Shown: positions 54,770 to 62,837 of the stretch, in pieces | Layout: each line of letters starts with the position of its first letter | Position numbering within the stretch: position 1 is the first letter of the stretch | DNA from: Streptomyces sp. TRM68367 | GTDB taxonomy: Bacteria; Actinomycetota; Actinomycetes; Streptomycetales; Streptomycetaceae | Length of the DNA stretch: 64,000 nucleotides | Assembly: GCF_014495685.1 (NCBI RefSeq) | Contig: NZ_JACTVI010000023.1 | Span: 1-64,000, forward strand | Reading direction: 5' to 3' | Program-made: the position numbers and the translations under genes | The notes under the pieces: model-generated | The model's database searches: none | What the model saw: the letters and a program-made list of their open reading frames with translations, nothing else | Told to the model about the DNA's origin: nothing

Positions 54770-56596
54770 GTGTTCACCACCCGCCCTACCCTCCAGGGCA
54801 CCTTCGGCATGGTGTCCTCCACGCACTGGCTGGCCTCGCAGTCGGCGATGGCGGTGCTGGAGGACGGCGGCAACGCCTACGACGCGGCCGTGGCGGGCGC
54901 GTTCGTGCTGCATGTCGTCGAGCCGCACCTGAACGGGCCGGCCGGTGAGGTGCCGATCCTGCTCGCCCCGGCGGGCGGCGAGGCGCGGGTGCTGTGCGGA
55001 CAGGGCGTGGCCCCGGCCGGGGCCACCGTCGCCCACTACAGAGGGCTGGGGCTGGAGCTCGTCCCCGGCACCGGGCCGCTCGCCGCCGCCGTGCCCGGCG
55101 CGTTCGACGCCTGGATGCTCCTGCTGCGCGACCACGGCACGAAGTCCCTCGCCGACATCCTGCAGTACGCCATCGGATACGCCGAGCACGGGCACGCGCC
55201 CGTGGAGCGGGTCGGCGAGACCGTCGAGACCGTGCGCGAGCTGTTCGAGACGGAGTGGACCTCGTCGGCGGAGGTGTACCTGCCGGGCGGGAAGGCCCCC
55301 CGGCCCGGCGAGCTGCTGCGCAATCCCGCGCTCGCTGTCACCTGGAAGCGCCTGCTCGCCGAGGTCGCCGGGGCGGGGGACCGGGAGGCGCAGATCGAGG
55401 CCGCGCGGGAGGTGTGGCGCACCGGCTTCATCGCCGAGGCGCTCGTACGGCAGGCCGAGCGGCCCACCATGGACACCAGCGGCGAGCGCCACACCGGCAC
55501 CCTGACCGCCGCCGACCTCGCCGGCTGGTCCGCGGCCTACGAGACGCCGGCGACGTACGACTGGAACGGCTGGACAGTGTGCAAGGCGGGTCCCTGGAGC
55601 CAGGGCCCGGTCCTGCTCCAGCAGCTCGCGCTGCTCCCGCCCGAGCTGCCCCGGTACGGCTCCGCCGACTACGTCCACCTGCTGATCGAGGGCTGCAAGC
55701 TCGCCCTGGCCGACCGGGAGGCCTGGTACGGGGACGCCGCCGAGGTGCCGCTCGGCGACCTGCTGTCGGACGGGTACAACGCCGCGCGGCGCGAGCTCGT
55801 GGGGGAGAATGCCTCCCACGAGCTGCGGCCGGGCAGCCCCGGCGGGCGCGCCCCGCGACTGTGCGCCCACGCGCGAATGGCGGCCACCGCCGGACCCGGC
55901 TGCGACGCGCTGGGCATCGGCGAGCCGACCGTCGCCAAGGGCCCCACGTCCCCCGTGCCGGGCGTACCGGACGTCACCGCCGACGGCGCCACCCGCGGCG
56001 ACACCTGCCACCTCGACGTCGTCGACCGCTGGGGCAACATGATCGCGGCCACGCCCAGCGGCGGCTGGCTCCAGTCCAACCCCGTCGTGCCCGAACTGGG
56101 CTTCCCGCTCGGCACCCGGCTCCAGATGACCTGGCTTGAGGAGGGCCTGCCGAACTCGCTGACGCCCGGCCGCCGCCCCCGCACCACCCTCACGCCCTCC
56201 ATCGCGCTGCGTGACGGCGTGCCGGTCATGGCGTTCGGCACGCCCGGCGGGGACCAGCAGGACCAGTGGCAGCTGCACTTCTTCCTGGCGGTCGCGCTGC
56301 GCGGCGAGGTGCGCGGCGGCCCTGACCTCCAGGGCGCGATCGACGCCCCGAACTGGCACAACGACAGCTTCCCCGGCTCCTTCTACCCGCGCGGCATGCG
56401 CCCCGGGAGCGTCACCGTGGAGGCCCGCATGGACGTGGAGGTCATCGAGCAGCTGCGCCGCCGCGGCCACGACGTGACGGTCGGCGACGCCTGGTCGGAG
56501 GGCCGGCTGTGCGCGGTCGCGCGGGACCCGCAGACGGGCATCCTGTCGGCGGCGGCGAACCCGCGCGGGATGCAGGGGTACGCGGTGGGGCGCTGA
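54770..56596 (+). CDS. Gamma-glutamyltransferase-family protein, cytoplasmic
   Basis: A 608-residue relative of gamma-glutamyltransferase without a signal peptide. GGNAYDAAVAGAFVLHVVEP is the N-terminal family motif; the nucleophilic threonine is in RGDTCHLDVVDRWGNMIAAT; MAFGTPGGDQQDQW is the glycine motif near the end. Cytosolic members include acylases and oxamate amidohydrolase (HpxW) of purine breakdown, which would fit the hydantoin cluster 2 kb away, but this is speculative. GTG at 54770 has GAGGAG eight bases before it. Confidence 0.9.
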   Translation: MFTTRPTLQGTFGMVSSTHWLASQSAMAVLEDGGNAYDAAVAGAFVLHVVEPHLNGPAGEVPILLAPAGGEARVLCGQGVAPAGATVAHYRGLGLELVPGTGPLAAAVPGAFDAWMLLLRDHGTKSLADILQYAIGYAEHGHAPVERVGETVETVRELFETEWTSSAEVYLPGGKAPRPGELLRNPALAVTWKRLLAEVAGAGDREAQIEAAREVWRTGFIAEALVRQAERPTMDTSGERHTGTLTAADLAGWSAAYETPATYDWNGWTVCKAGPWSQGPVLLQQLALLPPELPRYGSADYVHLLIEGCKLALADREAWYGDAAEVPLGDLLSDGYNAARRELVGENASHELRPGSPGGRAPRLCAHARMAATAGPGCDALGIGEPTVAKGPTSPVPGVPDVTADGATRGDTCHLDVVDRWGNMIAATPSGGWLQSNPVVPELGFPLGTRLQMTWLEEGLPNSLTPGRRPRTTLTPSIALRDGVPVMAFGTPGGDQQDQWQLHFFLAVALRGEVRGGPDLQGAIDAPNWHNDSFPGSFYPRGMRPGSVTVEARMDVEVIEQLRRRGHDVTVGDAWSEGRLCAVARDPQTGILSAAANPRGMQGYAVGR

Positions 56597-56697
56597 GTCC
56601 GCGGGGAGCCGGCTCGGGCCCGGCGTGTTCATGCCGATTCCACCCGGAGTGCACCGGCCGGGTGGGGATTGTCAGTGTCGCGTGCTCTCATGGACAC

Positions 56698-57540
56698 ATG
56701 ATCGAAGACAACGAAACCATCGACGAGTTTCTCGCCCGGCATGCCTCCGACGTGGAGGAAGCGGTCCGTAAGGCGGCCGCCCAGGAGATCATGCCGCGCT
56801 GGCGGCAGCTCGCCGCGCACGAGGTCGACCAGAAGGCCGGGCCGCACGACCTGGTGACGGACGCCGACCGCAAGGCCGAGCTGTACCTCACCGAGGCGCT
56901 CGGCGCCCTCCTGCCCGGCTCCGTCGTCGTCGGCGAGGAGGCGGTGCACGCCAACCCGGCGTCGTACGAGGCGATACGGGGCGAGGCCCCGGTGTGGATC
57001 GTCGACCCCGTCGACGGGACCCGGCAGTTCGTGCGCGGCGAGGACGGGTTCTGCACCCTGGTCGCGCTCGCGCAGGGCGGCGTCCTGCACGCCTCCTGGA
57101 CGTACGTACCGGCCCGCGACCAACTCGCCACGGCCGTGCGGGGCAAGGGCGCCTTCCACGACGGCGAGCGGCTGCACGCCGGCGCGCCCGGCCCCGGCCG
57201 GGACCTCCGGGTGGCCACGTCTCATCCGGACTACACCACGGACGAACAGAAGCGCGCCCTGCTCGGCCTGTGGACGGACGGCGTGGCACCGCGTGCCTGC
57301 GGCTCGGCGGGCCTGGAGTATCTCGCCGTCGCGCGTGGCGAGCTGGACGCGACGGGGTTCTCCTGGGAAGCGGCGTGGGACCACGCGGCGGGCCTGCTGC
57401 TGGTCGAGGAGGCGGGCGGCGCCCACCTGACCCGCACGGGCGAGCCGTTCCGCATCACGGGCGGCAACGCCCTGCCGTTCACCGCGGCCCGCGACGCGAC
57501 CACGGCCCGTCGGGTGGCCGCGCTCCTGGCCCAGGCCTGA
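56698..57540 (+). CDS. Inositol monophosphatase family protein
   Basis: A 280-residue lithium-sensitive-type phosphatase. The metal-binding motifs are in order: DLVTDADRKAE (49-61), VGEEAV (E80/E81), IVDPVDGTRQFV (D103, D106) and WDHAAGLLL near the C-terminus. The family includes inositol phosphatases, histidinol phosphatase and PAP phosphatase; the sequence alone does not decide the substrate. ATG at 56698 is used; no strong ribosome-binding site is seen. Confidence 0.9.
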   Translation: MIEDNETIDEFLARHASDVEEAVRKAAAQEIMPRWRQLAAHEVDQKAGPHDLVTDADRKAELYLTEALGALLPGSVVVGEEAVHANPASYEAIRGEAPVWIVDPVDGTRQFVRGEDGFCTLVALAQGGVLHASWTYVPARDQLATAVRGKGAFHDGERLHAGAPGPGRDLRVATSHPDYTTDEQKRALLGLWTDGVAPRACGSAGLEYLAVARGELDATGFSWEAAWDHAAGLLLVEEAGGAHLTRTGEPFRITGGNALPFTAARDATTARRVAALLAQA

Positions 57541-57666
57541 CACACCACCCACGGCGACGCCCCGCACGCGGTCCCTCGCTCCCCGAGACCACCCGCCACC
57601 CGGACTCGTCGGTGCTCCGGCATATCCTGATCCCCAGTGGCCGTCGGCTGACGAAGGAGTCCGAAG

Positions 57667-59088
57667 GTGCCGTCGATGCTCGATGTGGTCGTGGTGGGTG
57701 CGGGGCCGAACGGGCTGACGGCCGCCGTGGAGCTGGCCCGCCGCGGCTTCTCCGTCGCCGTCTTCGAGGCGCGCGACGGCATCGGCGGCGGCGCCCGTAC
57801 CGAAGAGCTCACCCTGCCCGGCTTCCGGCACGACCCGTGCTCCTCCGCGCACCCACTCGGCATCAACTCACCCGCCTTCCGCGCCCTGCCCCTGGAGCGC
57901 TACGGCCTCCAGTGGCTGCACGCCGAGCTGCCCATGGCCCACCCCTTCCCGGACGGCACCGCGGCCGTGCTGTCCCGGTCGGTCGCCGAGACCGCCGCCT
58001 CCTTCGGCCCGCGCGACGCGGGCGCGTACTGCAGACTCGTCGCGCCCTTCCTGCCCCGGTGGGACACCCTGGCCCGGGACTTCATGTCCCTGCCGATGAC
58101 CGCACTGCCCCGCGACCCGGTCACCCTCGCCCGCTTCGGCCTCGTCGGCCTGCCCCCGTCGACCTGGCTGATGCGCCGCTTCCGCGACGAGAAGGCCAAA
58201 ACGCTGTTCGCCGGGCTCGTCGCGCACGTCATGGCGCCGCTCGGCGGGTTCGCCACCGGCGCCATCGGCCTGGTCTTCGCGCTCGCCGCACACGCCCGCG
58301 GCTGGCCCGTCGCCCGCGGCGGCTCCCAGGCCGTCTCCGACGCCCTGGCCGCCTACCTCAAGGACCTCGGCGGCGCCGTCCACACCGACTACGAGGTCAA
58401 GCGGCTCGACGACCTGCCGCCCGCGCGCGCGTACGTCTTCGACACCTCACCGACCGCCCTGGCCCGGATCGCCGGCTTCGGCCGCACTTACGACGGCTAC
58501 CGGTACGGCCCCGGAGCCTTCAAGATCGACTACGCGCTGGACGGCCCCGTCCCGTGGACCGCGACGGAGGCCCGCAGAGCGGGCACCGTCCAGATCGGCG
58601 CCGACAGCACGGAGATCGGCACCGCCCTGCGCGCGGCCTCCCGGGAGGGCCGCGCCCCCGACGCGCCGTTTCTCATCACCGTGCAGCCCAGCGTCGCCGA
58701 CCTCAGCCGCGCCCCAGCCGGCAAGCACACCTTCTGGGCGTACGGCCACGTCCCCAACGGCTGGACCGGCGACCTCACCGACGCCATCGAGCGCCAGCTG
58801 GAGCGCTTCGCCCCCGGCTTCCGCGACCGCGTCCTCGCCCGCGCGACCGCCGGCCCGCCCGAACTCGCCGCCCGCAACGCCAACTACGTCGGCGGCGACA
58901 TCGCCTCCGGCGCGGCCTCCGGGCTCCAACTCCTGCTGCGCCCCCGGCTGTCCCTGTTCCCGTACGGCACCCCGCACCCGGCCGTCTACATCTGCTCGTC
59001 GGCCACCCCGCCGGGACCCGGTGTGCACGGCATGTCGGGGCACAACGCCGCGAAGGCGGTGTGGAGGCGGCTGCGGCAGAAGCCGTGA
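57667..59088 (+). CDS. FAD-dependent oxidoreductase of the phytoene-desaturase-like family
   Basis: A 473-residue flavoprotein. The dinucleotide motif VVVGAGPNGLTAAVELARRG lies at the start, followed by EARDGIGGGARTEEL. The C-terminal end GVHGMSGHNAAKAVWRRL is the second FAD-contact motif of CrtI/NAD(P)-oxidoreductase proteins. GTG at 57667 has AAGGAG about 8 bases before it; an internal ATG at 57676 is possible. It is not in a carotenoid cluster, so its substrate is unknown. Confidence 0.9.
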   Translation: MPSMLDVVVVGAGPNGLTAAVELARRGFSVAVFEARDGIGGGARTEELTLPGFRHDPCSSAHPLGINSPAFRALPLERYGLQWLHAELPMAHPFPDGTAAVLSRSVAETAASFGPRDAGAYCRLVAPFLPRWDTLARDFMSLPMTALPRDPVTLARFGLVGLPPSTWLMRRFRDEKAKTLFAGLVAHVMAPLGGFATGAIGLVFALAAHARGWPVARGGSQAVSDALAAYLKDLGGAVHTDYEVKRLDDLPPARAYVFDTSPTALARIAGFGRTYDGYRYGPGAFKIDYALDGPVPWTATEARRAGTVQIGADSTEIGTALRAASREGRAPDAPFLITVQPSVADLSRAPAGKHTFWAYGHVPNGWTGDLTDAIERQLERFAPGFRDRVLARATAGPPELAARNANYVGGDIASGAASGLQLLLRPRLSLFPYGTPHPAVYICSSATPPGPGVHGMSGHNAAKAVWRRLRQKP

Positions 59089-59327
59089 GCCTGGCCAAAT
59101 GGTCCATGCGCACCGGGAGTTCGGGCCTCGCGGTAAGGAAAACCAGTGTCTTCTTTGTCGCACCCTCGGCTCCTGGCCGGAGCGACTGCCTCCGGACCGG
59201 GCGGCGGATCGGTCGGCGTCGCGGTGCGCCGGGCCGCCGTGCCTGCCGCGCTGGTCGGCGTCCATACCGGCACGCTGATGGCGCTCAGCCGGCACGAGAT
59301 TGCCGGTGCGCCGGTGTGGGTTCCGGC

Positions 59328-59742
59328 CACGACTGCGCGCCGACGCGTCCCTGTGGCCGGGGGCGGTGGAGGAACTCCTGCGGCACCTGACCGTCATCCA
59401 CTCCGGGATACGCCGCGCCGCGACGCAGGACGTCGACCTGTCCGGGTCCGCATCCGCGCGGGCGACGGTGTCGTGGTCGCGCTCCAGGCCGCCGACCGTG
59501 ACCCGGCGCTGTACACCGACCTCGACGCCCTCGACGTACGCCGGGACGCGAGCGGCCACCTCGACTTCGGCCACGGCCTGCACCGGTGCATCGGCCAGTC
59601 CCTCGCCCGCGCCGAATTCCGCCTGGGCCTGCTCGCCCTCTTCGACCGGCTCCCGGCCCTGCGCCTCATCGCCTCGGCCGAGAGCCTCGCCCTGTCCACG
59701 AGTACGGTGCACGGGGTGCGGACCCTGCCCGTCGCGTGGTGA
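59328..59742 (+). pseudogene. 3' fragment of a cytochrome P450 with a frameshift
   Basis: One frame gives RADASLWPGAVEELLRHLTV and HSGIRRAATQDVDLSG; after GGG at 59444-59446 the next frame continues VRIRAGDGVVVALQAADRDP. The haem-binding loop LDFGHGLHRCIGQSLARAEF and the normal C-terminus follow. One added G would reconnect them. About 250 N-terminal codons, including helices C to I, are missing, so no functional P450 is made. Confidence 0.82.
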
Positions 59743-59782
59743 CGGCCTGCCCGCCCCTGCCGGGCTGGTATAGAGGGGAGGC

Positions 59783-60292
59783 ATCACCACCATCACCCTC
59801 GTCCAGGGCGACATCACGTGCGAGAGCGTCGACGCCGTCGTCAACGCGGCGAACTCCTCCCTGCTCGGCGGGGGAGGCGTGGACGGTGCGATCCACCGGC
59901 GCGGCGGCCCCGCGATCCTCGAGGAGTGCCGCGCCCTGCGCGCATCCCGGTACGCCAGGGGACTGCCCACAGGCCAGGCGGTCGCCACCACCGCGGGCGA
60001 CCTGGACGCCCGATGGGTGATCCACACCGTGGGCCCGCGCTTCACCCGCGAGGAGGACCGCTCGGAGCTGCTGGCGTCCTGCTATCGGGAGTCGCTGCAG
60101 GTCGCCGACGAACTGGGCGCCCGTACGGTGGCGTTTCCCGCCGTCTCCGCCGGGATCTACGGGTGGCCGATGGAGGATGCCGCCCGTATTGCGGTGGAGA
60201 CCGTACGGGCGGCGGACACCGCCGTCGAGGAGGTCAGGTTCGTTCTCTTCGACAAGCGGGCGTACGAGGCGTTCGCCGCGCAGCTCCGTTGA
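59783..60292 (+). CDS. Macrodomain protein (O-acetyl-ADP-ribose deacetylase-like) with an apparent ATC start
   Basis: A macrodomain of about 169 residues. ITLVQGDITCESVDAVVNAA, then NSSLLGGGGVDGAIHRRGG, is the ADP-ribose-binding signature; GARTVAFPAVSAGIYGWP is the second loop. The full domain starts at ATC (59783), right after AGGGGAGG and 12 bases after an in-frame TAG; no ATG, GTG or TTG exists in between. The next standard start, GTG at 59879, would omit the conserved VQGDI and NAANS motifs. Either ATC is used, a start mutation silenced the gene, or there is a base error. Confidence 0.82.
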   Translation: MTTITLVQGDITCESVDAVVNAANSSLLGGGGVDGAIHRRGGPAILEECRALRASRYARGLPTGQAVATTAGDLDARWVIHTVGPRFTREEDRSELLASCYRESLQVADELGARTVAFPAVSAGIYGWPMEDAARIAVETVRAADTAVEEVRFVLFDKRAYEAFAAQLR

Positions 60293-60350
60293 TCGTCACA
60301 CGGGCAGCCTTCCCGGAGGTCGCCGTACGGGCCGTGGTCCGCCGTGGCTG

Positions 60351-60639
60351 TCACGCCTCGGCCAGCTTCGCGGCCCAGGCCTCCCAGCTGGGCTGCTCGC
60401 GGTCCCGGACCGCCGCGCCGGCGGGCCCGTAGAGGTAGCCGCGGGCGACGACCGCTCCGGTGCCGCCCCACTCCATGGTGGCGAGCTCGAAGATTCCGGT
60501 GGTGGGCTCCGTCGTACGGATGGCGACGGACTTGTCGTACACGGCCTCGACGGTGCCGCGCAGGTGCGGTGCCGACGAGGTGGTCTCGACGTCCTGGCCG
60601 GGCTGGACGCCGGTGAGCCCTGCTGTGAACGTCAGTCAT
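60351..60639 (-). pseudogene. Small protein of unknown function, apparently frameshifted near its start
   Basis: The minus-strand frame AGLTGVQPGQDVETTSSAPH, LRGTVEAVYDKSVAIRTTEP, and FELATMEWGGTGAVVARGYL to the stop at 60351 looks like a real protein of about 95 residues. No start codon fits that frame: the probable ATG at 60639 (MTDVHS) is one frame off. A small indel near 60620 would connect them. No family recognised. It faces the macrodomain gene. Confidence 0.45.
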
Positions 60640-60674
60640 GCTTCGCCGGCCGGGAACCGGTGGACCGGGCCGGC

Positions 60675-61907
60675 TCACGCGATCGATTCCCCTCGGGGAA
60701 GCCGGGGAGAATCGACGGCCTCGCCCCGGCCGCGCGGCGGCACCGGCCGCTGCCTGGTGACTGTCGTGTCATGGGCGGCCGGTATGCGGAGCAGGAGCAG
60801 GGCCGCGTCGTCGTGCAGCCGGCCGCCCACATGCGTGAGCAGTTCGTCGTGGAGCGCGGCGAGCGTGCGCCCCGGCTCGTCGGACGTGTGCCGCGCCAGC
60901 TCCTCGACGAGCGGGTAGAACTCACGATGGTGGTCGCGGGCCTCGGTGACCCCGTCGGTGTAGAGCAGCAACTGGTCTCCGTCGGTGAAGGGCAGTACCT
61001 GGAGACTGGGGGTCTCGTCCGTGAGCGTGCGCAGCCCGAGGGGCGGGGTGGGGCGGGTGGGTTCGACCGGCATGACGACGTGGTCGCGTACCAGCAGCGG
61101 GGGTGCGTGACCGCAGTTGACCACCTCCAGGCGCCCCGGCCGGGGGTAGCCGGCGACCACGGCGGTGACGAAGTCGTCGGTGCCCAGGTTGCGCGTCAGG
61201 CTCCGCTCGATCCTGCCGACGACGGAGAGGAGGTCCGGCTCGTCGTAGGCGGCCTCGCGGAAGACACCGAGCACGAGCGCGGCGGTCCCCACGGCCGGCA
61301 GTCCCTTGCCGCGCACGTCGCCGACGATCAGCCGGACACCGTAGGGCGTGGGCACGAGCGCGTAGAGGTCGCCGCCGATGCGGGCCTCCGCGGCCGCGGC
61401 GCTGTAGCGGACGGCCACCTGGAACGGGCCGACGGTCGCCGGCACGGGCTGGAGCAGCGCATGCTGGGCGGCCTCGGCGACCGAGCGGACGGCGGCGAGC
61501 ACCCGCTCGCGCCGCTCGCGCAACGCGCTGGCCAGGCCGCTCGCCAGAGTGACGGCCGTCAGGGCGGCCAGGACGATCGCCAGGTCGTGGTCCGAAGCGC
61601 CGTCGTGGACGCCGAGTGCCGCGCCCAGCGCGGTGGCGAGCAGCCCCACACAGAGGACTCCGCGCGGCCCGTTGGTCGCGGCGGCGAGCGCGGGCCCGGC
61701 GGCGAGCAGCGGCACGCAGGCCATCCCCGCTCCGCCGATGAGGTCGACGAGCACGATGGCGGAGACGATCAGCAGGGGTAGTACGGGCGTACCGATTGCC
61801 AGCTGTGCGGCGGTGCTCTTCAGGGCCGACACCGCTCGACCGTGTGCTCGCTTCCGGGAGGGCCGCGTCGGCCGGTGATCGTCACCATGGTCTCGGGCCA
61901 GACTCAT
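60675..61907 (-). CDS. Membrane-bound PP2C-type (SpoIIE/RsbU) serine phosphatase
   Basis: A 410-residue protein. Residues about 35-125 contain four hydrophobic segments (VLPLLIVSAIVLVDLIGGAG and others), a membrane anchor without a sensor domain. The phosphatase domain spans 165-390: ARIGGDLYALV, VGDVRGKGLPA, GTDDFVTAVVAGY and LLLYTDGVTEARDH hold the metal-binding aspartates. Such enzymes dephosphorylate anti-anti-sigma factors, which streptomycetes have in large numbers. Its partner is unknown. Confidence 0.9.
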   Translation of the reverse strand: MSLARDHGDDHRPTRPSRKRAHGRAVSALKSTAAQLAIGTPVLPLLIVSAIVLVDLIGGAGMACVPLLAAGPALAAATNGPRGVLCVGLLATALGAALGVHDGASDHDLAIVLAALTAVTLASGLASALRERRERVLAAVRSVAEAAQHALLQPVPATVGPFQVAVRYSAAAAEARIGGDLYALVPTPYGVRLIVGDVRGKGLPAVGTAALVLGVFREAAYDEPDLLSVVGRIERSLTRNLGTDDFVTAVVAGYPRPGRLEVVNCGHAPPLLVRDHVVMPVEPTRPTPPLGLRTLTDETPSLQVLPFTDGDQLLLYTDGVTEARDHHREFYPLVEELARHTSDEPGRTLAALHDELLTHVGGRLHDDAALLLLRIPAAHDTTVTRQRPVPPRGRGEAVDSPRLPRGESIA

Positions 61908-62009
61908 GTCTTGTTCGCTGTCCTCACCTGTACGTGGCGTGCGCGCTCCTGAAATATCCGTTTCGTTGAGGAAACAGGTTCGGTACAGACTAGAACAAGT
62001 AGATGTTTT

Positions 62010-62765
62010 TCAGATAGTGAGCGACAGGCCTCTGGTCACGCGGCTCGCGGTCGGGATCAGGCGTTCTCTGATCTCCTTCAGGCGGGAGATACGGTCGGCC
62101 CGCAGGGACACACCGAGCGAGCCGAGCGTGTTCCCGCTGTAGACCGGCACCGCGACGCAGACCGTGCCGAGGGAGTACTCCTCCAGGTCCGTGACGGCCG
62201 GGGCCATGGGCGAGGAGTCGAGCCGGCGGAGCAGTTCCGGGGGATGGGTGATCGTCCTGGGGGTGAGGCCGGCGAGCGGGTGCCGGGACAGGTAGTCCTT
62301 GCGGGAGTCGTCGTCCAGCTCGCGCAGCACGGACTTGCCCAGCGCGGTGGCGTGCCCGGCGTCCTCGAACCCCACCCAGAGATCGACCCGGGGAGCACGG
62401 GGGCCGTCGACGATCTCCGCGACCCGGATCTCCCCCTCCTCGTAGAAGGTGAGGTAGGCGGCGGCCGAGAACTCGTCCCGCAGCGCGGCGAGCGTCGGAC
62501 GGACACGGCTGAGCAGCGCCTGCCCACGACTCGTGGTGTGCAGCGTCTCCAGTCTGTCGCCGAGGATGAACCCGCCGTCGTCCAGCTTGCGTACGTATCC
62601 GTCGTGGACCAGCGTCCGCAGCAGGTGGTAGGCCGTGGCCAGGGGCAGGCCCGTCTCGCGTGCCAGCCGCTTCGCCGGCGCACCGTTCGGATGCGCGCTC
62701 ACCGCCTCCAGCAGGCGGAACGCCCGCTGGACAGAGCTGATGAGCGTGGGGCCGCCGTCACTCAT
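62010..62765 (-). CDS. IclR family transcriptional regulator
   Basis: A 251-residue regulator. The winged helix occupies residues 8-70 (SSVQRAFRLLEAVSAHPNGA, then AKRLARETGLPLATAYHLLR). The C-terminal effector domain has the typical GHATALGKSVL and EYSLGTVCVAVPVYSG motifs. ATG at 62765 (MSDGGPTL) was chosen over an open frame to 62789. It lies between two phosphatase genes on the same strand, none of them catabolic, so its target is not evident. Confidence 0.92.
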   Translation of the reverse strand: MSDGGPTLISSVQRAFRLLEAVSAHPNGAPAKRLARETGLPLATAYHLLRTLVHDGYVRKLDDGGFILGDRLETLHTTSRGQALLSRVRPTLAALRDEFSAAAYLTFYEEGEIRVAEIVDGPRAPRVDLWVGFEDAGHATALGKSVLRELDDDSRKDYLSRHPLAGLTPRTITHPPELLRRLDSSPMAPAVTDLEEYSLGTVCVAVPVYSGNTLGSLGVSLRADRISRLKEIRERLIPTASRVTRGLSLTI

Positions 62766-62837
62766 ACGACCAGCGTGCGCCGGGCGCACGGCACAGGCAA
62801 GACGGATGCGCCCCGTGCGGCAGACGCCCTGTGCGCC

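Noticed and set aside
53939..56632. An 897-codon minus-strand ORF
   Set aside because: Antisense shadow of the gamma-glutamyltransferase-family gene and its neighbours; low-complexity composition.
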